A stretch of DNA of 64,000 bases from Apoda limacodes (taxonomy: Eukaryota; Arthropoda; Insecta; Lepidoptera; Limacodidae). The stretch spans positions 21,655,521-21,719,520 of the forward strand of contig OX291544.1 of NCBI GenBank assembly GCA_946406115.1. The letters are read 5' to 3'. Positions 56,079-64,000 of this stretch are shown in pieces. The translations under genes were made by a program, and so were the position numbers. Position 1 is the first letter of the stretch; each line of letters starts with the position of its first letter. The notes beneath the pieces are model-generated. The model did not search any database. It was not told the DNA's origin and was given only the letters and a program-made list of their open reading frames with translations.

Positions 56079-56237
56079 AAAAACGTTTTCCAATAACGAC
56101 TTTGACTTTCTATCGATTTTCCACTGTGCAAACTTTTTATAGGCAAGTTGGTATTTTTCCTTTGACTTTTGTGGCAATCAATTTTCAATTTGGCTTCCTC
56201 TTGAATGGTGGTGTCAAACATATTGAATCGGAGGATA
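56079..56237 (-). repeat. Second copy of the recombinase-like fragment
   Basis: From AAAAACGTTTTCCAATAACG to GTCAAACATATTGAATCGGA this matches 45707-45866 with no mismatch noticed. It encodes only the QKSKEKYQLAYKKF to LLENVF part. It sits 48 bp beyond the LTR-like element, whereas the first copy lies 543 bp before it. Confidence 0.8.
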
Positions 56238-56733
56238 TATAGGAATAAATATACTAAAAATCATGACACAATGTCATATACATTACTATACTACATAATA
56301 TTGGTTTTATACTTCTTAAGTAATTTATACCATAACGACGCCTTGAAACTTAAATTTTTTTGCACGGAATTTAACGTTTTTACCATTTGTAGTCACATTT
56401 TTTGAATTTTTGCTATGACTTAGAGTCAATGCATCAGATAACAAGCTATTCTAATTAATGAACCAAATTACATTACAAGCAAATGCAATACACGCTTTAA
56501 AAAAAATTACACAAGTGCTCAAACAATGGTTAATTCCAGATTTTTTATTGCATTAAATACAATAAATGAAAATCATGCACGAGACAAAAGCAAGTTTTAT
56601 AACTTTTAATCTTTTAGCTGCCTATAGTTTGGCCAAACAATATGCACAATAACGGCGTATTTACGCGGTGTAGCCTATATCGCAATTTTAAAGCCTTATA
56701 CCAATTTTATTTTGATGCATTATAAAAGAAGAC
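56238..56733. other. AT-rich DNA, nothing recognised
   Basis: No repeat or credible coding frame. The 66-codon frame at 56205-56405 is a chance extension out of the repeated fragment. Confidence 0.45.
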
Positions 56734-56734
56734 T

Positions 56735-57685
56735 TTTTTTATTATACCACTAAGGTGACAAACAAGCTTACGGTCCGCCTGGTGGTAAGTGGTTACCGTA
56801 GCCTATGGAGGTTCGCAACACCAGGGGTATCACTCGCGCGTTGCCGACCCTTGAGAAATCTATTAACTGAACATCGCTAGAGATGTAAACATCAAGGATC
56901 CCAATGCTCTTGGAGATGGAGAGGGGAGTGTTCTGGAATTGTGAGACCACGGTAAAGGAGGTTTTCTTAGCGGTGAACGCGCACACTTGCGTCTTGTAGG
57001 GTTGAAACGGACCAAGTTTTCCCGTCCCCAGTCAGAGACCCTTGGACAGAGTGATCTCGATTTGAGACACAAGTTCTTCACGTTTTTCCTCCACAACGGA
57101 ACGAGGGATGCTTGCTTGACCCGTGTTATAAGCGACTCTAGTACTGTCATCTGCATAGTTATGTTGTTGATGTCCAACATTTCATTGATATGCAGGAGAA
57201 ACAGCGTAGGAGACAGCACAGAGCCTTGCCATAGTCTCATGGCAACTAACGTCAACTTCAGCTCGCATGCGTCTGCCGGACAAAAAGCTAGCAACACACA
57301 AATGCAAACCCTCGGGCACTCCGTTAGATGGCAACTTCGATAGAAGACTCCGGTGCCAGACCCGATCGAACGCCTACCCTATATGCCAATGTCTCCCCCT
57401 GACTCTCAATGGCTAGTGCGCATCGGTGTATAAGATACACTAGAAGGTCACCAGTCGAGCGACCGTGGCGAAAGCCAAATAGACGGTTACTGACCAGGTC
57501 GTGTTCGTCTAGGTATCTAAGAAGCTGTGGTTGATCAAACGCTCCATCACCTTGGAGAGGAGAGAGGTAATAGCGATAGGCCTGTAATTCGATGGATCTG
57601 ATCTATCGACCTTTTTGGGCACCGGGTGCACATTCGCAGTCTTCCATGAAGACGAATATTGCCTAGTATGGTAGAAAAGCGCGAA
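56735..57685 (-). pseudogene. LINE-X copy, minus strand, internally deleted
   Basis: Reverse complement of LINE-X. Plus-strand text TATTATACCACTAAGGTGAC is the reversed 3' end. A jump of about 520 bp (between 56869 and 56875) then removes the C-terminal RT part. The rest follows the LINE-X RT from SSDVQ back to about 42480 (ACCACGGTAAAGGAGG, CAGATGACAGT region, GGCCTGTAATTCGATGGATC). A block around 57225-57290 has replaced or altered the VPQGS/SIRAVV region. Several frameshifts. Short plus and minus frames here are debris or shadows. Confidence 0.85.
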
Positions 57686-58275
57686 CTAATCCCAGACGGG
57701 TATAAATACATATTAATATAACATTTATTCAAGCGTCCAATTAGGTCATTAATTTATGAATTTCATCACATCATCTCTGTGTTGACAGTATCCATCCCAT
57801 TTTCACGTTTACGTATCATGTTTTGTTTTTGTTTACTCGAGAAACTTGGATCATACGGAAAACCAACCTGAAACCTGGATTACCAGAAACGGTTAAGTGG
57901 ACGTATTGTGGGAAATAGTCTCTCAAAAAGAGAACCTACACGGATGTTCCTATAAGTGATTCGTATAACCATTTTTGTTTGTATAGCCAATTAGCTACCG
58001 CTTAAGTCGGTACCCTACCCTAGCAGAAGCGTGCCGCTTCGAGCAGTGTACAAAGACATATTAGACTATTGAATAGACAAAGGCACACAGTTCTACGTAC
58101 GATAAACGCTAGCAGGTAACCGCTGAATATCTAAATAAACAAAAATTTGAATATTTATTTAGAACTATGAAATTAGCAAATTCACTGGGACTTAATATAT
58201 TTCACTGGCTCCGAAAGGCTCACTTTGTCCTTTAGAATCTGATTAAATCTGCGTGGAAAAGCCTTTTTTATCCGC
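57686..58275. other. Intergenic DNA, nothing recognised
   Basis: No gene. Moderate AT content and no match to the repeat families of this window. Confidence 0.4.
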
Positions 58276-58650
58276 TTGCGCGCAAAAGAATTTTTTTTTA
58301 ATTCTTTAGAAACAAACATAATACAGTATAAAACAGTCCGAAATGCGGTTCGTCCATACTTTATACATTTCTACCTAAGTCCATTCATAAGTATTTTAAC
58401 ACTAAGTAATTTTTTTCATTGTATTGTATTTTGTTCTGAATGTCAGAGTGTGTGTAGAAAAAATATTTTAGATGTGGCGACGGAAATGACTTATAATCTT
58501 TTAATAGGAAAGTCAAAAAAAATTAAGATAAATGCTATCAGGACTTTATGGCATGGAGTATGCAAAAAAGGCTACATCGTTTTCAGAAACTATTTCTTAC
58601 TTCTTCTAGATCTTATATTCGAACCCCAATATATGAAAGTATGTATGTAA
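58276..58650 (+). CDS. Unsupported 124-codon frame, probably chance
   Basis: An open frame of 124 codons, but the apparent start is not an ATG (TTGCGCGCAAAAG context; the frame opens in CGC). The composition is Ile/Lys/Asn/Phe-rich, as in random AT-rich DNA. Cys residues (CSECQSVCRKN) give a faint zinc-binding look without a regular pattern. No neighbouring exon with compatible splice sites was found. Listed because it is the longest non-repeat frame in this part of the window. Confidence 0.12.
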   Translation: MRAKEFFFNSLETNIIQYKTVRNAVRPYFIHFYLSPFISILTLSNFFHCIVFCSECQSVCRKNILDVATEMTYNLLIGKSKKIKINAIRTLWHGVCKKGYIVFRNYFLLLLDLIFEPQYMKVCM

Positions 58651-59985
58651 TAGTGTATGAAACTGCACATAACAAGGTATTAAAATATTTCGTGTGATAC
58701 TATTAAAAACTTAAAAAAATTTAAACACACACTTGTGTTTAGAACCCCTTACTATACAACAGTTTTAGAAACATAGTAGTTTCAGAGAAATAAGAATCAA
58801 GAGAATATCACTCTTAGTTTTCCAAACAATTTTAATAGAGTGAGAAAAATAGAGTGTCAGAAATATTTTTTTTCTATCTGTTTTAATAGCCAAATTATTA
58901 TAATATAAGCAAATTAACTTAATTAAAGTTTGAACTATATCATATATATTTTCACTTCAAAAAGTGTACTCAGGATTGTAATAAAATTAATCAAATTCTA
59001 GCAAACTTAATTCGTTTGGGTATGCCATCACCTTAAGTTAAGTTAATATTTTAGCTTAGCATGGAAATCTTTATTTTTATTTTTTTCTTTATTTTCCTTT
59101 TTGATAAATGGCATAAGTACGTCTGGTTTAGTCTACAACTTACTCAATGTAATCCTAATATATAAATAAAAAAGTATGTTTGTTTGTTGTCCCTTAAGGT
59201 TGCAACGGTCCCAATGACCTGATTTGTGGTACAGCCACAGCGTAAGGATTAAATTATGGGGACGTTTCCATAATTCTGAGGCTAGTTGGGGTCACTCCCT
59301 GCCCCGCACTTCCCTCACGATTGAACTGTCTGAACGCCTTTCCTCGGGCCTATGTAAGTAATTATTACTCTGTGGTTAAGGAAATTTATTTATAAATAAA
59401 TTGTAATAATTTTCCGCTTGTTATTATTAATAAGAGTACTTATGTTTTTTTTTATATTTATTACATTACAACATTTTAATTTTCCTTTTTTTTCAGTATT
59501 ATATTTATTTATATTATCTTATGAAATGTCGTGTTTTACATTAAAATTAATATTCATTTAACATCAATAGATCCTTTTAAATAAACGTAAAATCGAGAAA
59601 CAACAATACATTAACACTGATTCGGTTAAGTCCCGATCGTTTGTTTGAAAAATAAAGCTAATTTTGGGGAAAAGGGGCACGACGGTATGTCGGGCAAGAA
59701 GACGATTTTGTACCTATTTATTTTATTTTCTCGCACTTGAAGTGAAAAGTCTTTTTACATCCGGACTAAAACCCATTCATACATGATTCTATACATCTCG
59801 TATGTAATGGGTCATTTGTCTCTTAGTATACTATTGTTAATGGAATCGATGTATGGATATGACGTAAACATTTACTCATCCCAGCGTTATTCTATTTTTC
59901 AATGTTTAAAAATTTAAAACATTTATCCTTCGTGAATTTACTGACTTTAAAAATAACGAGAAGATTCTCAATTTGCCTGTATTTT
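58651..59985. other. AT-rich intergenic DNA with one possible repeat patch
   Basis: At about 59155-59350 a GC-richer patch (GTTGTCCCTTAAGGTTGC, CCAATGACCTGATTTGTGG, CACTCCCTGCCCCGCACTTC) looks like decayed repeat sequence. The rest shows nothing. Confidence 0.35.
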
Positions 59986-60125
59986 TAGGGTTCCGTAGCC
60001 AAAGGCAAAACAGGAACCCTTATAGATTCGTCATGTCCGGTCACAGCCTTATAATTCTGCCGTCTTTACATCAATTACAACGAAATTTTACAGAAAGGTA
60101 TCTTTTATGAACCTTACAAGAAAAT
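59986..60125. repeat. Copy of the TTTTTAGGGTTCCGTAGC repeat family
   Basis: TATTTTTAGGGTTCCGTAGC, AAACAGGAACCCTTATAGAT, TCGTCATGTCCGGTCACAGC and GAAATTTTACAGAAAGGTAT. It is the best of the three copies of this terminal fragment (others at 13.64 and 30.99 kb). Non-coding. Confidence 0.7.
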
Positions 60126-60195
60126 ATATTACACATGCCATATCTATGGCTGTATTATCAATATAAATAAAAAAATACTTTCATAGCAAAGACTC

Positions 60196-60310
60196 TATAG
60201 TCGTATTTATAATTAGTCGATATCAACTGACGTTAATTTTGTTGTCAGTTTTTGATGAAACATTACTAGCTACTGTCAGTTGATATCGTCTAATTAAAAA
60301 TACGACTATA
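60196..60310. mobile_element. 115-bp hairpin MITE nested in the TIR element
   Basis: Left arm TATAGTCGTATTTATAATTA, continuing GTCGATATCAACTGAC, pairs with right arm GTCAGTTGATATCGTCTAAT, continuing TAAAAATACGACTATA, at about 36 of 40 positions. The loop is ~35 nt. It is absent from the copy at 18.66 kb, in line with a later insertion. Confidence 0.8.
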
Positions 60311-60509
60311 ACCTTCAAAGAGTCATAAACGAAGAAAGATTATTTCTATGTATTTATATATTGTATTTCTTACTTCTATGAAGATTTTGTGTGTGTTTGT
60401 AAGATTGATGTACTAGGACTTTATAAGTCACTAGGAGTTGTATTTGACGTCATTAGGAGCGTATTTCCAGAGCAAAGATGTAGTTTGGATTTTCATCAAC
60501 CAGACTTGT

Positions 60510-60580
60510 GCCTCGATAGTTCAGTAGTAAAGCATTTACACGGAAAGTAAGGGTCGCAGGCTCAAGTCCTGGCTCGAGGT
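60510..60580 (+). repeat. tRNA-like sequence (not a functional tRNA gene)
   Basis: 71 nt with a 7-bp acceptor-like stem (GCCTCGA pairing with TCGAGGT, one G-U), D-arm-like TAGTTCAGTAGTAAAGC, and T-arm-like CGCAGGCTCAAGTCCTGG with a B-box core. The anticodon stem does not pair well, and the homologous segment at 18706-18766 is likewise embedded in a repeat, so this is a tRNA-derived module and not a tRNA gene. Confidence 0.7.
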
Positions 60581-60789
60581 TAATCTTTTGACTGCATCTT
60601 TGCTATGAAGGTATTTATTTATATTGATAATATAAATTATATAATACAATAAAAATAGCAGGTACGCATAATACATAAAGCATAAAACATAAATAATTAA
60701 AATTGTTTTACAAATTGATTATTATTAAGTTATTAATAGCTATCATTTATGTTATGCGTGCATTCTCAACTTTTTTTTGTAAGAACTCA

Positions 60790-61870
60790 CCTTAGGTAAA
60801 TGCCTCCTCCAAAAGGTGCCACATGTTTTGTTTTGTCCGGTCCCGACCTTCGATGTATGTGATGTCGTCTACCCATCGCGCATTTGGTCTGCCACTTTTT
60901 CTATAACCTGCTGGGCCCGGCCATTCTGTAGCCCAATGTGTCCATCTGTTATCAGCTATTTTGGCTATATGATCCGCCCACCTCCATTTTAGTTTGTGTG
61001 CGTAGGTCAGGGCATCTATCACGCCTGTCTTATCACGTAGTATTAAAAAAGACGAATTTTCATTATACTCCATAGCTCTCTGGTTTGTCTTAAATTATAT
61101 TTCTAACTTATTATTGAATTTCCATGTTTGGCTTGCGTATGTCAATGATGGTAGAAGACACGAATTCTTTATTTTTCGCTTTAATTTTAAATGAAAGTTA
61201 CCCGTTCTTTGAGACTCCAAAATTGGTTCCAGGTCTTCTGAACTCTTCTGTCTACTTCTTGTCCATTATTTTGTGTACTAAGTGAGATTTGTGTTCCTAA
61301 ATATATATAACTCTTTACGTTTTCTAGTTGAACCTCTTCTAGTTTTGTAGGTCTTTGAACATTATTTGTCATTAATTTAATTCAGCTTAGATTCATGTCT
61401 AGACCAACCTGTTTGCTTGCTCTATTTAAAGTGCATATCATATGTTAAAATGTTTAAGTCTTTATGGTTTTCAGATAAAAGAACAATGTCATCGGCAAAT
61501 CTTTGGTATGATAGGTTCCAATCAAGTCCGCTTATCAATGTTATGAAAAGTCTAGGCAATGGTGGGTCACTCTAGCTAACTCCTCTTTTGAATTATATTG
61601 GAGGCCCTAATGTTTCTAATTGAACTCTACTTTGACTCGTATCATATAAATGCTTTAGTATTTTTATGTAGAATTTGTTAATGCTTTGAGTATCAAGAGT
61701 TTACCATTTTGATGAATGTGATATAGTTTCAAAAGCTTTTTGATAGACGACGAAAGCTAAGTAGAGAGGTCCTTGAAATTCTTGGTACTTCTCAATTATT
61801 TGATCTAGTGTGTGGATATGGTCAGTTGTACTGTAATACCAATAAGTCCTTTTCTAAATTTCTCAAGTAC
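60790..61870 (-). pseudogene. RTE-type LINE remnant (RT and C-terminus)
   Basis: On the minus strand, broken pieces read in order: a region with FVDYxKAF-like spacing (61760-61700, heavily decayed), YQRFADDIVLLSEN (about 61510-61468, the A-D-D active site), EEVQLENVKSYIYLGTQISL and RRVQKTWNQFWSLKE (61372-61187), then RDKTGVIDALTYAHKLKWRW, ADHIAKIADNRWTHW and GRPNARWVDDITYIEGRDR (61073-60792), ending WHLLEEAFT. The YLG...RR...W..FW block and the K-W-x-W-A-(G/D)H...RW...GRP..RW.DDI C-terminal domain mark the RTE/BovB clade. Multiple stops make it inactive. Confidence 0.85.
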
Positions 61871-61874
61871 ATTG

Positions 61875-61965
61875 ATTATTCACACCACTGGCTTAGCGGT
61901 GAAGGAAAACATCGTGAGCCTGTGCCCCAACAGTGGGGACGTATGAGGCTACTAAGAAAGGAAAA
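61875..61965 (+). repeat. LINE-associated 3' tail fragment
   Basis: GCTTAGCGGTGAAGGAAAAC, ATCGTGAGCCTGTGCCCCAA and CAGTGGGGACGTATGAGGCT resemble common lepidopteran RTE/LINE 3' tail words. It is in plus orientation beside the minus-strand RTE remnant. The 62-codon frame across it is incidental. Confidence 0.4.
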
Positions 61966-62425
61966 AATAAGTAAATCATGTTTCGTGATTGGATAATAGA
62001 ATTAAATGGCCTTTTTTAATAACTAACTTAATGTAATGCATTAATAACTATCATATATTGTGAAAACATTGTTGTCTTTGTTGCAAATAAATGATTTTTA
62101 AGTAAAGATACCTTTTCATTGTTCTAAATCTAAATTTGATCCGCTGTTACCTACACGTATATTTACCTTAGCATATACCTAGGTTTTAACAACGAATGCA
62201 ATAGATAATGTGGTACGTGTGAAACAGAAGGAGATAGCTATATTTGGAAAGTGACATGGGACTGAATCAAATTACGACAATTGTCTTGATTTAGCTGCCG
62301 CAGTTTTTGCGTGCTAGTACGATATCTACCTCTTTTAATACATACACTTTCATTGTTGCAAACCCTATTTGTTTTACAAAATCCGGCTCGAATAACCACT
62401 CGTGTGTCTGTCTGTCCGTCTGTCA
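61966..62425. other. Intergenic DNA with a short inverted similarity to 30.73-30.85 kb
   Basis: GTGTGAAACAGAAGGAGATA, GCTATATTTGGAAAGTGACA, TGGGACTGAATCAAATTACG and GCACGCAAAAACTGCGGCAG-like text (in inverse) correspond to the reverse complement of about 30735-30855. A diverged dispersed repeat is probable at about 62215-62335. No gene seen. Confidence 0.45.
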
Positions 62426-62429
62426 CAGC

Positions 62430-62745
62430 TCATCATATCAGCTTATATTGGTCCATTGCACTGCTGGACATAAGCCTCCTCTATGGCCATTTCTGCCGGT
62501 CCTCTGCCTTCCGCATCCAGCCACCACCAGCCACCTTTTTAAGGTCGTCGGTTCACCGGGCTGGAGGGCGTCCCACGCTTTGCTTTGCCATACGCGGTCT
62601 CCACTCTAGGACACGTCTGCTCCATCGGCCATCGGCCCGCCGACAGACGTGGCCAGCCCACTGCCACGCCAGCTTGCTAATTCTGCGAGCTATGTCGGTA
62701 ACTTTGGTTCTCTTCCGGATGCCCTCATTTCGGACATCACACTAC
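62430..62745 (-). pseudogene. Second RTE-type LINE C-terminal remnant
   Basis: Minus-strand reading gives RNEGIRKRTKVTDIARRIS-like sequence, KLAWQWAGHVCRRADGRW, SRRVLEWRPRMAKQ, then (after changes) KKVAGGGWMRKAEDRQKW and an EEAYVQQ-type end near 62480. This is the same C-terminal domain as in the 60.8-kb remnant but from a different subfamily, closer to the common insect form. No RT core is present. The plus-strand 158- and 100-codon frames are antisense shadows. Confidence 0.8.
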
Positions 62746-62816
62746 ACTGTCACAGCTGATTTATTTCAAATCTACTTAACCGATTAAGTTGAAATGTGGT
62801 ATACATATAATTTTAG

Positions 62817-62935
62817 TTGTTAGTTTTTGAATTCAGAGGTCTTGAGTGCGGCTCGAAAACTCTTAAAGTCGAGTGGCCAGTTCTCCGAGGAGGTGCCTGT
62901 GCCCCTGCAATGGGGTGCGTAATGGCTGAGCATGT
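62817..62935 (+). repeat. Possible LINE tail fragment
   Basis: CCGAGGAGGTGCCTGTGCCC and CTGCAATGGGGTGCGTAATG look like the TGCCCCTGCAGTGGG-type tail found after some lepidopteran RTE elements. Short and uncertain. Confidence 0.3.
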
Positions 62936-63121
62936 TTTTTTTCGTCAGGTGTGTGTACATGAATGGAAAAACAAGCTTTGCAACCGTACACAATTTTATT
63001 TGTCGATGTTTATGTTGTGAAAAACAGCCATAACATACAGACCTGACATTTCACCGTAAGGATTTATTTATACCATTTTGGTATCCATTCAATTCTTAAA
63101 AGATATTCCATTGGGGTCTCA

Positions 63122-63320
63122 GTAGGGAGTAAGCCTGCCTGCTATACCAAGGGGGGTCGATTCGATCCTCACAAAGGACTTTTAGGAATATATATATATA
63201 TATATAATCGTATTAAAAAGTTCATCGATTGTCTTATCTGGTCCCCATAGAACCTAATAGCCTTGCTTAGTTTGGAACCAGATAGTGCTGTGTTATATAT
63301 CGAAGAATATTTATTATATT
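63122..63320 (+). repeat. Diverged tRNA-derived SINE copy
   Basis: AAGCCTGCCTGCTATACCAA and GTCGATTCGATCCTCACAAA (eroded B box), then a TA run, GATTGTCTTATCTGGTCCCC, GCTTAGTTTGGAACCAGATA and GTGCTGTGTTATATATCGAA with AATATTTATTA. It follows the SINE at 39868-40080 in order, with an expanded TA microsatellite (63189-63208). Confidence 0.6.
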
Positions 63321-64000
63321 ATAAATAGGTATCGATTTTATTTTATTAGAAGATACTTCCCTTCTGTCGTCATCGTATCTTGTACAGACTGTCAATTTAT
63401 ATCTAAACATAGATATAGTTCCATAATATCGTAGGTCGATAGAAGAAAAATATATTTTTTAGTTGTCATAAACAAGTCAGTTCCTATTATCGACAGACTG
63501 TTAGTGACATTGAAGGGTGTAAAAAGTTCTTTTTTATATATCATATTATGTTATTACAGAGACGTCATCATTTGTCAGTAAAAACCCTACCTAACTTGAC
63601 CAAGTAACAATTGTGCCAAAAAAATATTTTTCATCTCACTGGCTCGGAAAGCAGTTTCATAGATATCGCGACTAACACTAATCTTCAATTAAGTTCTGTA
63701 CAATTAACACTAACTGAAAATTAAGCTATAACACTTACATATAACTAGGTTATATTAGGAATTATGTGCTAGTATGAAACCTTTGGTGCTCGAGTCCGAG
63801 TCGTACTTGACCGATTTAATTTGTAGATAGGTATATTTAAAAACTACTCCTACGAGTTCTTGCAGTCTCACTTAGATATGTAATTCCTTTTTCGGATCTT
63901 TACACGTGGAGAAAGTCCGGACAGCACTCTCTATAGCCGACTTTATCTGTCAATATGAGGGCAACAACCGCGAACTACCACTAGTTGGGCGAATGTATAA
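63321..64000. other. Window end: AT-rich DNA and one repeat terminus
   Basis: Near 63775-63822, CTTTGGTGCTCGAGTCCGAG followed by TCGTACTTGACCGATTTAAT is the GCGAGTCCGACTCGCACTTGG terminus of the repeat family seen at 17.6 and 20.8 kb. The remainder shows no gene. Confidence 0.5.

Larger units (their letters stand above)
60155..60630. mobile_element. 476-bp TIR element carrying a tRNA-like segment
   Basis: The left end TTATCAATATAAATAAA, continuing ACTTTCATAGCAAAGA (60155-60192), is the inverse of the right end TCTTTGCTATGAAGGTATTT, continuing ATTTATATTGATAA (60597-60630), with about 34-38 bp TIRs and few mismatches. Inside are a nested hairpin MITE (60196-60310), AAGAAAGATTATTTCTATG, and a tRNA-like segment. 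A partial copy lies at 18655-18935. Combination of DNA-transposon ends with a pol III-type segment is unusual. Non-coding. Confidence 0.7.

Noticed and set aside
58276..58650. 124-codon frame as a real gene
   Set aside because: No ATG at its start, AT-driven composition, no motif and no splice partners. Kept in the list only at very low confidence.
60510..60580. Functional tRNA gene
   Set aside because: The acceptor stem pairs, but the anticodon arm does not fold properly, and the same module is found in a repeat at 18.7 kb. It is a tRNA-derived repeat module.
62307..62787. 158- and 100-codon plus-strand frames
   Set aside because: They are the antisense of the RTE C-terminal domain that reads convincingly on the minus strand.
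1..64000. CRISPR arrays, bacterial operons, phage genes or endogenous retrovirus envelope genes
   Set aside because: None is visible. The window is eukaryotic, and its direct repeats are explained by LTRs, a minisatellite and dispersed elements.

Overview
This window reads as AT-rich nuclear DNA from an insect, most likely a moth or butterfly (Lepidoptera). The reasons are the low gene density, small exons with GT/AG junctions separated by kilobase introns, and dispersed repeats of types I recognise from lepidopteran genomes: LINE tails ending in GGTGACCGCTTACCATCAGG, tRNA-derived SINEs, Helitron-like repeats ending GCAAAAGCTAGT, and repeats ending CGGAACCCTAAAAA. Assignment to Lepidoptera rests on recall of repeat types and could not be checked by search. 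No prokaryotic operon, CRISPR array or convincing viral gene is visible.

One probable host gene was found. It lies on the minus strand, with coding exons at about 29407-29193, 19959-19856, 11560-11489, 10582-10469 and 10388-9975 (stop). The last four exons join in one open frame of about 233 codons. The first exon is Tyr/His/Pro-rich and lies in a CpG-rich block; its junction to exon 2 is unresolved. The residues opening exon 2 faintly resemble the POU-binding peptide of OCA-B/POU2AF coactivators, offered only as a hypothesis. Its introns (8.3 and 9.2 kb) hold three unexplained GC-rich islands.

Most remaining annotated sequence is mobile DNA. From 31 to 44 kb there are: a decayed LINE (31.3-32.4 kb); a 2.4-kb DNA transposon with terminal inverted repeats (32465-34895) whose ORF is split by a Tc1/mariner-type MITE and which also hosts a Helitron-like repeat; a 5'-truncated CR1-group LINE (36.7-38.7 kb); and a nearly complete endonuclease/RT LINE (about 40.4-44.0 kb, called LINE-X here) with one frameshift and one in-frame stop. 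Four further partial LINE-X copies lie at 2.6, 21.8, 27.1 and 56.7-57.7 kb.

From 46409 to 56030 lies the most striking structure: two nearly identical 2.57-kb direct repeats with TG...CA ends, flanked by a 4-bp AGGG duplication and enclosing 4.5 kb without recognisable gag or pol. It looks like a young non-autonomous LTR retroelement (LARD-like) read on the minus strand. From 60 to 63.3 kb there are a TIR element carrying a tRNA-like segment and a nested MITE, two RTE-type LINE remnants and another SINE. A 5S rRNA-derived segment sits at 3.75 kb.

Exon boundaries come from reading splice signals. Repeat boundaries are approximate unless stated otherwise.
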